Of a stretch of DNA of 5,725 bases, positions 5,334 to 5,725 are shown piece by piece (the stretch's first letter is position 1; each line of letters starts with the position of its first letter). The position numbers and the translations under genes are program-made. The notes under the pieces are model-generated. The model had not been told where the DNA came from and did no database searches. It saw only the letters and a program-made list of their open reading frames with translations. Source of the DNA: Anaerolineales bacterium (GTDB lineage Bacteria; Chloroflexota; Anaerolineae; Anaerolineales; UBA4823); NCBI GenBank assembly GCA_028687395.1, contig JAQUAE010000141.1, positions 1-5,725 on the forward strand. The letters run 5' to 3'.

Positions 5334-5725
5334 ATGTGCGGTCGATTTACCCTCACCGCAGAAATATCCGCCTTACAGGATAGCTTTCCCTGGCTGTACA
5401 TCCCGCCGGAGCTGGCCCCGCGCTACAACGTCGCTCCCAGCCAACCGGTAGCCGTGGTGCCCAACGATGGTAAGGACCGGATCGACTTCTTCGTCTGGGG
5501 CTTGATCCCCTCCTGGGCCAAGGACCCCGCCATCGGCAACCGCATGATCAACGCTCGCGCCGAAACGCTGGCCGAAAAGCCAACCTTTCGCGCCCCCTTC
5601 CGCCGCAAGCGCTGCCTGATCCTGACGGATGGCTTCTTCGAATGGACGGCACGCAGCGACGGCAAGGGCAAGACCCCCATGTACCTGCGCATGGTCGACG
5701 GCAAACCCTTCGCTTTCGCCGGCCT
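5334..5725 (+). CDS. SRAP-domain protein (YedK/HMCES-like abasic-site crosslinking protein), N-terminal 130 residues, cut by window edge
   Basis: SRAP proteins bind abasic sites in single-stranded DNA. They form a covalent thiazolidine link through Cys2 after the initiator Met is removed, shielding the lesion; the name SOS response-associated peptidase reflects the self-cleavage of Met1. I translated 130 full codons with no stop. It starts MCGRFTLTAE, placing catalytic Cys2 and the conserved Gly-Arg-Phe. Further family marks are PRYNVAPSQ (29-37), VWGLIPSWAKD (54-64), INARAET (72-78) with the conserved Asn73 and Arg75, and CLILTDGFFEW (94-104) with the conserved Glu103. The active-site His expected near residue 160 and the C-terminal third lie off the right edge, against about 220 residues in the family. 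The preceding methyltransferase ends 33 nt upstream with no terminator between. Confidence 0.95.
   Translation, partial: MCGRFTLTAEISALQDSFPWLYIPPELAPRYNVAPSQPVAVVPNDGKDRIDFFVWGLIPSWAKDPAIGNRMINARAETLAEKPTFRAPFRRKRCLILTDGFFEWTARSDGKGKTPMYLRMVDGKPFAFAG

Noticed and set aside
5423..5704. Minus-strand open frame of 93 codons
   Set aside because: It is the shadow of the SRAP gene, which has unmistakable motifs on the plus strand.

Overview
The window carries four genes of a Tad/Flp (type IVc) pilus assembly operon on the minus strand, a divergent promoter region, and two plus-strand genes: a SAM-dependent methyltransferase and an SRAP (YedK/HMCES-like) DNA-protein crosslink gene cut by the window edge. 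Gene order and protein style suggest a Chloroflexota bacterium, probably Anaerolineae-like. The pointers are a CpaE that fuses a receiver domain to a ParA-like domain, an IENAAEL-type CpaF, cpaB followed directly by cpaE with no secretin gene (cpaC) between, and GC-rich coding sequence. This taxonomic call is inference from protein character, not a database result.

Layout: positions 1-4407 (minus strand, read right to left) encode CpaB/RcpC (4407-3301), a receiver-ParA CpaE/TadZ (3250-1991), the motor ATPase CpaF/TadA (1976-576) and the start of the inner-membrane platform protein TadB (556 to the left edge). The gaps are 50, 14 and 19 nt, so this is one operon. TadC, pilins and other Tad genes would lie beyond the left edge. 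Positions 4408-4733 are a gene-free, AT-richer divergent intergenic region. It holds a perfect TATAAT facing the tad operon and a pair of 10-bp direct repeats, one inside that promoter. A second perfect TATAAT, next to an imperfect tandem repeat, sits in the cpaB-cpaE gap and may be an internal promoter. On the plus strand, 4734-5300 encodes a 188-aa class I methyltransferase. Then, 33 nt later and behind a near-perfect Shine-Dalgarno, 5334 to the right edge encodes the first 130 codons of the SRAP protein.

How they work together: CpaF hydrolyses ATP to drive pilus polymerisation through the TadB(/TadC) platform. CpaE probably positions the machine, and here it carries an apparently phosphorylatable receiver, which hints at two-component control. 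CpaB is a membrane-anchored SAF/RcpC protein outside the membrane. The methyltransferase and SRAP genes are probably a separate transcription unit with no evident link to the pilus.

I see no CRISPR array, RNA gene, intact mobile element or recognisable defence system, and no clearly new system. The most interesting points are the unusual CpaE nucleotide-binding site next to an intact receiver, CpaB without a neighbouring secretin, and the repeat-bearing promoter regions.
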